From assembly GCA_021202075.1 (NCBI GenBank), contig JAJQDT010000116.1:1-64000 (forward strand): a stretch of 64,000 nt of DNA. Reading direction: 5' to 3'. Under the pieces are notes generated by a model. It was not told the origin of the DNA. It did not search any database and saw only the letters and a program-made list of their open reading frames with translations. Made by a program: the position numbers and the translations under genes. This document shows positions 1-8,204 of this stretch, piece after piece. The stretch is from Lachnospiraceae bacterium. GTDB lineage: Bacteria; Bacillota; Clostridia; Lachnospirales; Lachnospiraceae. The stretch's first letter is position 1, and each line of letters starts with the position of its first letter.

Positions 1-207
1 GTTCATATTGTGGGAAGGGCAGAGCTAATTTACCCTTCTGTCGCTCCAATCATTTAATCTTGGTTAAATTATAAGATTTTAACGGGTTGCTGTCAATCAC
101 TGTTCTGATTTCCTTTTTATGTTTTTATTACTGTTTTTGTTCTTGACGTTTTTGTTACCAACTCAGAGAGTGAAAAGTTCTGCAAGACTTACCTTATCTG
201 CCGCGCC

Positions 208-249
208 AGGCCGCGTCCGGCTTTAGTCGGAAAATTCCTTACGCGGCCT
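208..249 (+). repeat. Dispersed stem-hairpin repeat, family A, copy 1
   Basis: A perfect 9-bp outer stem (208-216 with 241-249) encloses a 5-bp GC hairpin with loop TTTA (217-230) and then the single strand AAAATTCCTT (231-240). It is followed by CTGTGTACATAAAA. The same plan recurs at 20463-20502 and, on the other strand, at 42653-42695, with different stem bases that still pair. This suggests selection on an RNA or DNA fold. No gene lies in 1-469 and apart from this element and a weak promoter I see nothing else there. Confidence 0.6.
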
Positions 250-410
250 GTGTACATAAAATAAACAGCTGCAGAATATAAAATGACGCTATTCGGAATT
301 CTTTGATTTTTGTGAAAGTTCAATGGCTTTATATTTTCACAATCAACAATATTTTCTCATTTTCTGAATCTTTATCCTTCACAAATCAGCAATTCATCTT
401 TGTTTATGAA

Positions 411-419
411 TGTTATACT
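411..419 (+). promoter_or_regulatory. Extended -10 promoter candidate for the DUF4143 gene
   Basis: TGTTATACT is an extended -10 box (TGn then TATACT), about 50 bases before the start codon. No good -35 box is visible at the right distance, which is tolerated for extended -10 promoters. Confidence 0.35.
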
Positions 420-469
420 TGCACTACTCCAAAATTTATGGTAATCTATGAAGCATGGAGGTACAGAAC

Positions 470-1690
470 ATGAGACTTCGACGTGAAATCTATTTAAAAC
501 AAATACGCCCTTATTACGACGCTGATCTGATAAAAGTGATTACCGGGGTCAGGCGCGCCGGCAAGTCTATCCTGCTTGACACGATCAGAGACGAGCTGAT
601 TGAGCAGGGCGTAGATGGCTCCCATATTATTTATATCAATTTCGAGGATATGGATTTCGAATATATCCAGAATGCTTCCGATTTAAATCAGGATATCAAA
701 ACCCGGATGAAAGATGACCGGAAGTATTATGTTTTTCTGGATGAAATTCAGCATATACAGAGTTTTGAAAAGGCCCTTGCCTCTTTTTTGGCGACCCTGA
801 ATATTTCTTTATTTGTAACCGGGAGCAATTCCACGCTGCTTTCAGGAGAATTGGCGACCTTGCTGACCGGGAGAACAATTGAATTTGAAATTTTGCCGTT
901 TACTTTTTCTGAGATGGCAGAGTATTACAAACTGAACAACCGCGAATTTACGGAGGATCTGATTTATGATTATATGAAGTGGGGCGGATTTCCGATGCGC
1001 TTTGATTTTACAGACGAGCCGTCCGTAAAGCGATATATTTCTACGCTGTACGAGAGCATTATCAGCAGAGACATTGTAAATAAAAAATCCCGAATCAGCA
1101 AAAAAGCGTTCCGTGATATTTCGCTGTATATTCTTGCAAATGCAGGAAAAGAATTTTCTGCCGAAAACATTGCGCAGTATTATCAGGCGAATAATGATGG
1201 CGAATTGTCCGTACGCACCATCTATACCTACCTGGATAAGATGAAAAAGGCATATCTGATCCACGGTGTGAGCAGATACAATCTGACCGGAAAAAAAGCG
1301 CTCGGCAACCGGGAAAAATATTATGCGGTTGACATGGGATTTCGCACGATCAATACAAACACGATTAATTACGAGGATACTTTTTTTCTGGAAAACATTG
1401 TATACAATGAACTTTTGACTCAGGGCTTCACCGTATTTACCGGAAAAACCTATAAATCCGAAATCGATTTTGTCGCAATCCGAAACGGGAAAAAATGTTT
1501 CATACAGGTCTCCTACCTGCTGGCAAGCCAGGAAACCATCAAACGGGAATTCAGTGCTTTCGCACCAATCACGGACGCTTCCCCTAAATACGTCCTTTCC
1601 CTTGACCGGATCGACCTCAGCCAAAACGGCATCGGGCATGTGAACCTTGTAGATTTTCTGCTGCACAGAGTGCAGCTGGCACTTACCTGA
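470..1690 (+). CDS. AAA-type ATPase with DUF4143 C-terminal domain
   Basis: A member of the widespread bacterial ATPase family with an N-terminal AAA domain and a C-terminal DUF4143 domain; its cellular role is unknown. Visible motifs are the Walker A loop GVRRAGKS at about residues 26-33 and a Walker B strand ending YVFLDEIQH near residue 90. The C-terminal part contains SEIDFV and, about ten residues on, CFIQVSY, reminiscent of a nuclease-like fold. I start it at 470 because GGAGG at 457-461 is ideally spaced for that ATG, whereas an in-frame ATG at 455 overlaps that site. The family is often multicopy and behaves as accessory cargo. The stop codon lies at the edge of a dispersed repeat fragment (1690-1713). 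Confidence 0.85.
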   Translation: MRLRREIYLKQIRPYYDADLIKVITGVRRAGKSILLDTIRDELIEQGVDGSHIIYINFEDMDFEYIQNASDLNQDIKTRMKDDRKYYVFLDEIQHIQSFEKALASFLATLNISLFVTGSNSTLLSGELATLLTGRTIEFEILPFTFSEMAEYYKLNNREFTEDLIYDYMKWGGFPMRFDFTDEPSVKRYISTLYESIISRDIVNKKSRISKKAFRDISLYILANAGKEFSAENIAQYYQANNDGELSVRTIYTYLDKMKKAYLIHGVSRYNLTGKKALGNREKYYAVDMGFRTINTNTINYEDTFFLENIVYNELLTQGFTVFTGKTYKSEIDFVAIRNGKKCFIQVSYLLASQETIKREFSAFAPITDASPKYVLSLDRIDLSQNGIGHVNLVDFLLHRVQLALT

Positions 1691-1713
1691 AATCGTTCTT
1701 AAACGTCCAATTA
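1690..1713 (+). repeat. Fragment of dispersed repeat family C
   Basis: About 24 bases match the 3' part of the two longer copies at 17043-17118 and 52703-52777 (AAATCGTTCTTAA followed by a CG-C-ATT pattern). It begins on the last base of the upstream stop codon. A small hairpin, AATCGC-TTC-GCGATT, follows at 1718-1732. Confidence 0.45.
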
Positions 1714-1756
1714 CAAAAATCGCTTCGCGATTGAAAAAGCCGGAGGATACCATTTT

Positions 1757-3064
1757 ATGAAAGTAGTTATCGCGATTGATTCACTGAAAGGAAGCCTCTC
1801 TTCCATAGAGGCAGGAGAAGCCATAAGAGAAGGAATTTTGCGTGCAAAGCCGGACGCAGACGTGGTCATTAAGCCGCTGGCCGACGGAGGGGAGGGCACC
1901 ACAGACGCCCTGATCGAAGGGCTGAAGGGAGAACGCGTCCCGCTGACGGTCACGGGACCGTTCGGACGACCTGTAGACTGCTATTACGGATATCTGAAGG
2001 AGAGCCGGACCGCTGTGATGGAGATGGCTTCCGCAGCCGGCATCACGCTGGAGCCGATACGGGATCCGATGAGAGCCACCACCCGGGGTGTGGGCGAAAT
2101 GATTCTGCACGCCATTGAAAACGGATGCCGGAATTTTATCATTGGCATCGGCGGAAGCGCCACAAACGACGGCGGCATCGGAATGCTGGAAGCGCTTGGC
2201 TATGAATTTTGGGATCAGAATGGCGATGATGTCGGGGATGGCGGACAGGCTCTCGCGAAGGTATCGTCCTTTTCGGATAAAAATGCGGATCCCCGCTTGA
2301 AGGAGTGCCGCTTCCGCGTGGCCTGCGACGTGACCAATCCACTCTGCGGACCGATGGGCGCTACCTATATCTATGGTCCCCAGAAGGGCGTCACAAAAGA
2401 TTTGCTGGAGTCGCTCGACCGTGGTATGGCCAATTTCGCGCGGGTTGTGACAGCCAGTGTAAAAATAGAACGAAATGGGATTTTATCACCCGATATGGAT
2501 ATTACAGTTGAAAATTCATCCCAGATGAATGCCGTGTCAGATTTCACAGAACTGCCATACACAGGTAAAGAAACGAGCTTCATGAAAATACCAGCCAGGA
2601 TGGAAGAACCGAATTTCGCTGAAAGGCCTGATATGACGGAAGAACCGGATTTCGCTCAAATGCCGGGCGCCGGCGCGGCCGGCGGGCTGGGATTCGCCCT
2701 GCTGCGGTTCCTGAACGCTGATCTGACGCCGGGCGTGGAACTGATCCTGAGCGCCACAGGGCTGGAAAAAGAGGTGGCAGACGCTGACGTAGTGGTCACC
2801 GGTGAGGGACGCCTGGATCATCAGACCGCCATGGGCAAAGCCCCGATCGGCGTAGCAAAGCTGGGCAAACAATATGGAGCAAAGGTAATTGCTTTCGCCG
2901 GGAGTATCGCCCCGGGCGCGGAGGCATGCAACGCGGCCGGGATTGACGCGTTCTTCCCTATTCTCCGGAGCGTATGCACACTTGAAGAAGCCATGAATCC
3001 GCAGACAGCGAAAGAAAACATGGCCCGAACCGCAGAGCAGGTATTTCGGCTTCTGCCGGATTAA
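1757..3064 (+). CDS. Glycerate kinase (GlxK/GarK family) with a repeat-bearing insert
   Basis: Glycerate 2- or 3-kinase, phosphorylating D-glycerate with ATP in the cytoplasm. Family signatures are KPLADGGEGT near residues 39-48, GIGGSATNDGG near 130-140, the PGAGAAGGLG loop near 303-312 and VTGEGRLDHQT near 347-357. The protein has 435 residues against about 380 usual for the family. The excess is residues 234-302, just before PGAGAAGGLG: a hydrophilic stretch holding EEPNFA and EEPDFA, encoded by a 19-base sequence repeated at 2602 and 2638 (36-base period). The insert lies between two conserved blocks, so activity may be kept. GGAGG at 1742-1746 serves the start. It sits alone behind the DUF4143 gene. 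Confidence 0.9.
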   Translation: MKVVIAIDSLKGSLSSIEAGEAIREGILRAKPDADVVIKPLADGGEGTTDALIEGLKGERVPLTVTGPFGRPVDCYYGYLKESRTAVMEMASAAGITLEPIRDPMRATTRGVGEMILHAIENGCRNFIIGIGGSATNDGGIGMLEALGYEFWDQNGDDVGDGGQALAKVSSFSDKNADPRLKECRFRVACDVTNPLCGPMGATYIYGPQKGVTKDLLESLDRGMANFARVVTASVKIERNGILSPDMDITVENSSQMNAVSDFTELPYTGKETSFMKIPARMEEPNFAERPDMTEEPDFAQMPGAGAAGGLGFALLRFLNADLTPGVELILSATGLEKEVADADVVVTGEGRLDHQTAMGKAPIGVAKLGKQYGAKVIAFAGSIAPGAEACNAAGIDAFFPILRSVCTLEEAMNPQTAKENMARTAEQVFRLLPD

Positions 3065-3165
3065 AAATGTCCTCACACCTTTTTCAATCTCTATTTTAGC
3101 ACAAAACAAAGTGTACAATTGTTCGATTTTATGGTAAACTCTTGTCAGATGCAAAGCAAGTATTA

Positions 3166-3195
3166 TTCATTTTCAAATAATATTGAAAATATAAT
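3166..3195 (+). promoter_or_regulatory. Candidate promoter for the DUF4869 pair
   Basis: A consensus -10 box TATAAT lies at 3190-3195, with a weak -35 (TTCATT, 3166-3171) 18 bases away. An inverted repeat, TTTTCAA and TTGAAAA, occupies the spacer and could bind a repressor. Confidence 0.35.
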
Positions 3196-3241
3196 AGATA
3201 CACCGCTGATCAATTAATTAGTAATTCCACAGGAGGTCATT

Positions 3242-3682
3242 ATGCTGTCTATCTATTACGGGGATATGCCGCAGGCAATTTATAACCCGGTAATTTTTTT
3301 TAAAAACACGTATACCGATGACTGGATTACGGATGAATTATCAAAAAAAATGATTGAAGATATAGATAAATCCATTGTTCTGGGAGCGAGGATTATTGAC
3401 TCACCAGTGCTAGGCGGCATCACCCCCAGAGAATTATCCGGCGGTGTAAAAACGCTGATCTCCATCTATAAGGCTCCAGACAAAATCTTTAACGCTTCCG
3501 CGTGTGGCGATAATTGCGCGAAATGGATTCTCAAAATTGGTGAACTGCAGGATATCACCATCAACCTTCGTCATCTGATGGATTTCGGAGATATTGAATT
3601 CAAGGCAAAAATATTAAACACCAATCAGGTTGTACATGATATGGATGAACTTTTGCCAATAGCAGGAATGATTGTCAGGTAA
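3242..3682 (+). CDS. DUF4869 family protein
   Basis: A 146-residue protein that I recognise as DUF4869-like from its opening MLSIYYGDMPQAIYNP and the FGDIEFKAKIL segment. The function is unknown. From memory, members of this family in Clostridia usually sit next to a P-loop protein of the kind found immediately downstream, so the two probably form one two-gene module. AGGAGG at 3231-3236 is a strong ribosome binding site. No membrane segment or signal peptide is seen. The family assignment was not checked by profile search. Confidence 0.7.
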   Translation: MLSIYYGDMPQAIYNPVIFFKNTYTDDWITDELSKKMIEDIDKSIVLGARIIDSPVLGGITPRELSGGVKTLISIYKAPDKIFNASACGDNCAKWILKIGELQDITINLRHLMDFGDIEFKAKILNTNQVVHDMDELLPIAGMIVR

Positions 3683-3790
3683 ATATAAAACTGCCAGGGA
3701 AACTATGATGTCCTGGGATGAAAAAATTCCGACATTATGCTTCTGCAACAAACACAGCCATAATAAACTATCAGGGAGTATTAATTTGCC

Positions 3791-4288
3791 ATGAAGGGAA
3801 GCTACCAGATTGTCGTATCAAACGCCAACATACGATATGATTTTACCATTAAAAGAAATATTACCATCATCAAAGGCGACAGTGCCACCGGAAAAACCAC
3901 ACTGGTCGAGATGGTCAGAGAGTTTTACGAATCCGGCGCAGACAGCGGCATTGATTTGCGCTGTGAACGTCCTTGCAGAACTCTCGGAGGACGGGACTGG
4001 AAGCTTCTCCTTACATCCATTCATGAGACAATTGTCTTTATAGATGAAGATAATGCCTTCCTGCCAACAGTGGAATTTGCAGAAGCCATACGCAACTCTG
4101 ATAATTACTACGTTCTTGTGACAAGGGAGGGGCTTCCGAATCTTCCATACAGCGTAGAGGAAATTTACGGGATCCGCCAGTCTGGAAAATATGCCGGATT
4201 GAAGCCGGTATTTAATGAATTTTATCATATCTATGGAGAAGCCGCCTCACATATAATGCCGATTCGGCCGAAACAGATTATCACATAA
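3791..4288 (+). CDS. P-loop NTPase partner of DUF4869, probably truncated
   Basis: A 165-residue protein with a Walker A motif GDSATGKTT near residues 29-37 and a Walker B-like strand IVFIDEDNAF near 81-90. Relatives that I remember are considerably longer, with a C-terminal half containing an EDSNSGYEF-type motif. Here the frame ends soon after HIYGEAASHIMPIRPK, and the opposite-strand plsC begins only 8 bases later. I therefore read it as a 3'-truncated gene whose tail was lost in a rearrangement, although a naturally short version is possible. The ribosome binding site is GGGAG, rather far from the ATG. The role of the pair is unknown. Confidence 0.6.
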   Translation: MKGSYQIVVSNANIRYDFTIKRNITIIKGDSATGKTTLVEMVREFYESGADSGIDLRCERPCRTLGGRDWKLLLTSIHETIVFIDEDNAFLPTVEFAEAIRNSDNYYVLVTREGLPNLPYSVEEIYGIRQSGKYAGLKPVFNEFYHIYGEAASHIMPIRPKQIIT

Positions 4289-4296
4289 AAATATAT

Positions 4297-5013
4297 TTAC
4301 ACGCCCCCGCACTCGGCAATCTTCGCCTCGATCCGCGACTTCACCATCTCCGCGATCTGCGGCGTTTTCATGTCCTTATACTCCTTGTACGGGATCGGAT
4401 CCAGGAAATGCGCCTGCACGGTCACCCGCTCAATGGAGCCCGTATCAAATGCCTTGTAAGAATCTATCAGCGCCACGGGCACGATCGGGCACTGCGCTTT
4501 CGTCGCGCTCTTAAAGCTGCCGCCCTTAAAATCCAGAAGGTGGTTGCCGTTGCGGCTGCGCGTACCCTCGGCAAAAACAATGTATTTTTTCCCTTTCTTT
4601 ACATCCTCCGCCACCTGCAGAACGACCTTCAGGCCCTGCCGGGCATCCGAGCGGTCCAGAGCGAGCGCGTCGAGGCAGATGATAATCTGCTTCAGAAGCG
4701 GAATGTTCACCAGTTCTTTTTTCAAAACAGCACTAACCGGCTTCTGGTGCAGGCAAATCACTACCATGACGTCAAAAAGTCCCTGATGGTTCGGGTACAG
4801 GATATACCCGCCTTCCTTCGGCAAATTCTCCACACCACTTGACACAACATCCACCCGGCCGCCTTTGATGCCGCGCTCCGCAATCTCGTGAATGACGGCA
4901 TACCGCTCTTCTTCCGTGTACCGCTCCGGGTGCGCCGCTCTCGTCAGCAGCTGATACAAAACCCGCGGCACATGCACAATGTTCACAATCAGCATCCAGA
5001 TAATCCGCTTCAT
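4297..5013 (-). CDS. plsC: 1-acyl-sn-glycerol-3-phosphate acyltransferase
   Basis: A membrane-associated acyltransferase that makes phosphatidic acid from lysophosphatidic acid in phospholipid synthesis. The catalytic HX4D box is NHQGLFD (His76, Asp81), and the substrate-binding block FAEGTRSR is at about residues 147-154. The first 20 residues are hydrophobic (a membrane anchor), and the length of 238 is normal. It is transcribed away from the LOG-HAD gene's end, with 147 bases between them that contain only a small hairpin (TACGATC-GAT-GATCGTA, near 5097-5113). Other acyltransferases of this superfamily are possible, but the motifs fit PlsC well. Confidence 0.85.
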   Translation of the reverse strand: MKRIIWMLIVNIVHVPRVLYQLLTRAAHPERYTEEERYAVIHEIAERGIKGGRVDVVSSGVENLPKEGGYILYPNHQGLFDVMVVICLHQKPVSAVLKKELVNIPLLKQIIICLDALALDRSDARQGLKVVLQVAEDVKKGKKYIVFAEGTRSRNGNHLLDFKGGSFKSATKAQCPIVPVALIDSYKAFDTGSIERVTVQAHFLDPIPYKEYKDMKTPQIAEMVKSRIEAKIAECGGV

Positions 5014-5160
5014 TTCTTCATCCTCCCTGGCTTAACTCTCACATCCGTATCTCCCACCCCTGAAAACCAGATCTGAAATTCGGATCCGGCACAGAATACG
5101 ATCGATGATCGTACCCATAATCTCAGACCAATGGGACTGCACACGACTCGCATAAACATA

Positions 5161-6507
5161 TCACAGAATCATTTTCAGTTCCGGAAAGCTTTCAATTTCC
5201 GCATCCGAATCATCCACTGTCCCAAATCCATATTTTGCATATATAAATGGTACTTCTGCTTTTTTTGAGGCGTCGCAGTCCCCCTGTGTATCGCCGACAT
5301 AAACCGGCCGTTTCAGATGGTTGCGCTCCGCCAGCAGCCGGATGTTTTCGTCCTTGCTTTTTCCGGTATTTCCAAAGCACTCAAAATCCGTGACATAAGC
5401 TCCAAGTGCAGTTTTTTTAAGGAACAGTTCAATGTATCCCTTCTGGCAGTTGCTGACGATGAAGACCGGCACGTGCTCCGAAAGCTCCCGGATGGTCTTC
5501 TGCACGCCCGGATAGCAGATGGCGCATTCTTCGTGTAGTTCTTTCTCTGTCTCCGGATTTCGTTCCCCTGAATGAGGATTCGGCTTCTCCGGCATTTTAT
5601 GGTTGGCGCACCCTTCCATCTGCTCGAGCGCCTGCTGCTCATAGACGCAGCAGACGTCCATAATCCGATAGCGGTGCTCCGGTGTCAGCTCCGGCAGTAG
5701 ATTGTCCGCAATCACGTCCATCGTCCGTCCGAACAGAGCCTGCAGCATCCCGGGCGTTACGGTCTTGTCCGGGCAGCCGTTCTCACGCACCGCCCGCGTC
5801 CAGGCTTTTGCGACAATCCCGGTAGAATCCCAGAGCGTGCCGTCCACGTCAAGTATGATTCCATCCGTCTTTTTTAGTGCCTTTGATATTTTTAATGCCT
5901 TCGGCTTATTTTCGGCTTTTGTATTTTTCATATTCGTTGTTTCGTCTGCTATCTCTACACAATTGCCAGGCAGCTCGTTTTCCAGCTCTTTCAGCAGCGC
6001 CTTGCACTCTGTAAAATACTTTATTTCATCCAGCGCCCCATAGTCCAGAAAGCCTTCCTCACGATTTTTCTCCAGCATCGCACGCATGGGGTCGTAATAA
6101 CCAAACGCATTCAGAAGCGCAATGGGCTTATCCAGCTCGCCCAGCATTTTCAGGCAGAGCGTTCCAAAAAATTCATCGTATGTACCAATGCCGCCGGGCA
6201 ATACCGCGAAGCCATCCGCGATGGACTCCATCGTCGATTTCCGATTGCTCATTGTATCCGTATGAAGCACTTCCTTACAGCCAGGATACGTCATCTCCTC
6301 TGTATCAAAGATCTTCGGTACGACGGCAATGATCCCGCCTCCATTTGCAGTGACGCCCTCCGCCACTTTCCCCATGATGCCTTCGTTATAGCCGCCATAC
6401 ACAAGGGTATGGCCTCTTTTTGCCAGAAGTGTCCCGAACTCATATCCAAGGTCAAAATACTTTTGATCCAGGTGTCTGGAGGAGGCGCAATATACTGCTA
6501 TTTTCAT
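5161..6507 (-). CDS. Fusion of LOG-family nucleotide phosphoribohydrolase and HAD phosphatase
   Basis: Two enzymes in one chain of 448 residues. Residues 1-185 are a LOG/TIGR00730 domain (hydrolysis of nucleoside 5'-monophosphates to base plus ribose 5-phosphate) with the PGGIGTYDE motif at 104-112. Residues about 215-448 are a HAD hydrolase with DVDGT (220-224), VSN (351-353) and GDTQGD (405-410), resembling phosphoglycolate or pyrophosphate phosphatases. A charged linker (about 190-212) joins them. A further hydrophilic insert (about 303-326) interrupts the HAD cap. A fused phosphatase could act on the ribose phosphate released or supply the substrate, but this is inference. The ATG lies directly downstream of the MarR gene, so the two may be cotranscribed. 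Confidence 0.85.
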   Translation of the reverse strand: MKIAVYCASSRHLDQKYFDLGYEFGTLLAKRGHTLVYGGYNEGIMGKVAEGVTANGGGIIAVVPKIFDTEEMTYPGCKEVLHTDTMSNRKSTMESIADGFAVLPGGIGTYDEFFGTLCLKMLGELDKPIALLNAFGYYDPMRAMLEKNREEGFLDYGALDEIKYFTECKALLKELENELPGNCVEIADETTNMKNTKAENKPKALKISKALKKTDGIILDVDGTLWDSTGIVAKAWTRAVRENGCPDKTVTPGMLQALFGRTMDVIADNLLPELTPEHRYRIMDVCCVYEQQALEQMEGCANHKMPEKPNPHSGERNPETEKELHEECAICYPGVQKTIRELSEHVPVFIVSNCQKGYIELFLKKTALGAYVTDFECFGNTGKSKDENIRLLAERNHLKRPVYVGDTQGDCDASKKAEVPFIYAKYGFGTVDDSDAEIESFPELKMIL

Positions 6508-6570
6508 GTGTGATTCTCCTCGATCATAAAGCCTGCAGGCATTTGCGAAACGCCGGAACCCGCAATTCCT

Positions 6571-7257
6571 CTACAGCAGCCAGACATCCGGGTCTCTCCG
6601 GGGAGTCGTGTTTCCTGCAGTATCGTTTTCTAAAGCACGTCTGCCCTTGTCTTCATTTTCTGTCTCTTCTGGTTCGGAAGATATAGAGTCGTCTGCCAAT
6701 TTTGTACCGGCCGGTTTCCGCGGGCGGTTTCCCCGTACGCTCTCTGCCCCAGCCGGTTTCCGTGGTCGGCTTCTCCGCACGCTCTCTGTCTCAAACGCCG
6801 GCCTGTCCAGCAGTTCACAGACATTCGGGAACCCGTCGCTGCTCTCCTGTTCCGCACTCAGACTGAGCTTATGGACGATTTCGCAAAATGCCGCTCGTTC
6901 CTCTTCCGACAGAGTACCCAGCAGCCATTGATAAAAGGCCTCCTCCGCAGACGCATCGGAATCCTTGATTTGCTGTGCCTGTTTAGCCGGATACAAAATC
7001 TGGCTGCGCGCATCCGCCGGATTGTTCTTTCGCGCCAGATAGCCTTTTTTCTCAAGATTCACCACCCGGCGCGCCACCGCGCCTTTATCCATGCCCAGCG
7101 TTTCACCGGCCGTTTTTTGCTGGATGCCCGGCTGCTCTCTGACCAGGCGGACCAGGTCGGACTCCGCCGGTCCAAGCCCTTCCTCGCGCATCACACGCAT
7201 CGATAAGCGGTTCGCAGTCTGCGCGATTTTTGCGATTTCATTTCCAGTCCCACTCAT
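6571..7257 (-). CDS. MarR-family transcriptional regulator with Arg/Pro-rich repeat tail
   Basis: A winged-helix DNA-binding protein. The HTH region covers roughly residues 30-80 (QQKTAGETLGMDKGAVARRV followed by a wing with RKNNPADARS). The start is placed at 7257 because an AAGGAGG site lies just upstream; a longer in-frame version reaches 7383 but would translate a decayed 24-base tandem array. The C-terminal tail of about 80 residues is not part of the normal MarR fold and holds a duplicated RPRKPAG unit coded by two 42-base repeats (6710-6751, 6752-6793). The tail is basic and then acidic, and probably disordered. The target is unknown; a self-regulated locus with the LOG-HAD gene is plausible. 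Confidence 0.8.
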   Translation of the reverse strand: MSGTGNEIAKIAQTANRLSMRVMREEGLGPAESDLVRLVREQPGIQQKTAGETLGMDKGAVARRVVNLEKKGYLARKNNPADARSQILYPAKQAQQIKDSDASAEEAFYQWLLGTLSEEERAAFCEIVHKLSLSAEQESSDGFPNVCELLDRPAFETESVRRSRPRKPAGAESVRGNRPRKPAGTKLADDSISSEPEETENEDKGRRALENDTAGNTTPRRDPDVWLL

Positions 7258-7275
7258 CCCGACATCCTCCTTACG

Positions 7276-7396
7276 TTCCATCCTGCGCAGCTCTCTATGT
7301 TCTATCCCACGCAGTTTTCTCCAGTCTTTCTGCGCAGCTTTCTTCATTCTATCCTGCACGACTCTCTCCGTTCTGTTCCGCACAGGCTTTCATTAA
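7276..7396 (-). repeat. Decayed tandem array, period about 24, upstream of marR
   Basis: Five units start at 7276, 7300, 7325, 7347 and 7371, each following the pattern TTC-ATCC-GCGCAG-TCTCT on the plus strand. They lie in the 5' leader of the MarR gene, ending next to its ribosome binding site. Unit lengths are 24, 25, 22, 24 and about 26, so they are not kept in frame. Confidence 0.55.
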
Positions 7397-7407
7397 GGCG
7401 CAGATCC

Positions 7408-7884
7408 TTACTTCATCATTGCGTTTACTCTGGACTCAATGTTCTTATTAAAGTTAATAACCTCATGTACATATTCTGTGTTCATATAGCTCGATGTGAT
7501 GATAAAATCCGCAGTGGAGCGGTTATTCGCCATCGGTATATCATAGACCTGGGCGATCCGCAGCAAAGCCTTGACATCCGGGTCGTGCGGCTGCGCCTCG
7601 AGCGGATCGGAAAAGAATATAACCAGATCAATTCTGCCCTCAACAATCTTAGCGCCAATCTGCTGGTCGCCGCCAAGCGGACCGCTGTTATAGCCTTTTA
7701 CCGGAAGCCCGGTATTTTCTGCAATCAGCTTCGCGGTCGTACCGGTACCGCACAGAAAATGCTGCTGCAGGATTTTCTTGTTCTTCTTACACCAGGATAC
7801 CAGCTCGCTTTTCTTGCCATCATGAGCAATCAGTGCGATCCGTTTCTGCTTTTCAATTGTAAATGGAATATATTCATTCTTCAT
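7408..7884 (-). CDS. mgsA: Methylglyoxal synthase
   Basis: Converts dihydroxyacetone phosphate to methylglyoxal plus phosphate, a bypass of lower glycolysis under phosphate limitation or sugar excess. The family pattern is clear: AHDGKK at 20-25, phosphate-binding GTGTTAKL at 46-53, [10 protein letters not shown] at 68-77 with Asp73 (catalytic Asp71 in E. coli), and [15 protein letters not shown] with His100 (His98 in E. coli). The length of 158 is normal. A good AGGAGG site precedes the ATG. It is separated from marR by the tandem array and preceded by an intergenic dispersed repeat (family D). Confidence 0.93.
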   Translation of the reverse strand: MKNEYIPFTIEKQKRIALIAHDGKKSELVSWCKKNKKILQQHFLCGTGTTAKLIAENTGLPVKGYNSGPLGGDQQIGAKIVEGRIDLVIFFSDPLEAQPHDPDVKALLRIAQVYDIPMANNRSTADFIITSSYMNTEYVHEVINFNKNIESRVNAMMK

Positions 7885-7931
7885 AATAAAATCCTCCTCA
7901 TATATCTTGTATATTCATACGTCATGTCACA

Positions 7932-7978
7932 TGTTTATTCCCGCGAAACAACGAGCCAGGCAGCTGGAGTCATAAAGG
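7932..7978 (-). repeat. Dispersed repeat family D, copy 1
   Basis: A 47-base sequence reading CCTTTATGACTCC-GCTGCCTG-CTCGTTG-TTCGCGG-AATAAA on the minus strand, identical at 42 of 47 positions to 39812-39858. It lies in the leader of mgsA. A similar CAAGGCC block lies upstream in both copies. The rest of the 7885-8204 gap holds no gene that I can support. Confidence 0.6.
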
Positions 7979-8204
7979 AATCTGACGGCCTTGTTGGCAT
8001 GTTATAACATATTTTGAAGCAGTGAAGCTCCCTGTGCATCACTGGTTTGACAAACTCGCCAGTCTGCCAAACCATGCACGGCACTATACGGGGTTTTTCT
8101 GTTTTCGTCAAGAGAATACACATTTTTTTCACAATTTAGGAGGATTCCCCGGCCGGTTTTTCACTGATTCCAGCCTGATTTCGAATGGGGAGCCGCGCAG
8201 CTTT

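Noticed and set aside
5097-5113. Hairpin TACGATC-GAT-GATCGTA between plsC and the LOG-HAD gene
   Set aside because: Seven pairs and no T-run; too weak to call a terminator or operator.
7935-8132. 65-residue minus-strand frame upstream of mgsA
   Set aside because: Its 3' half is a dispersed repeat also found at 39812-39858 in a non-coding setting, and no ribosome binding site is evident.
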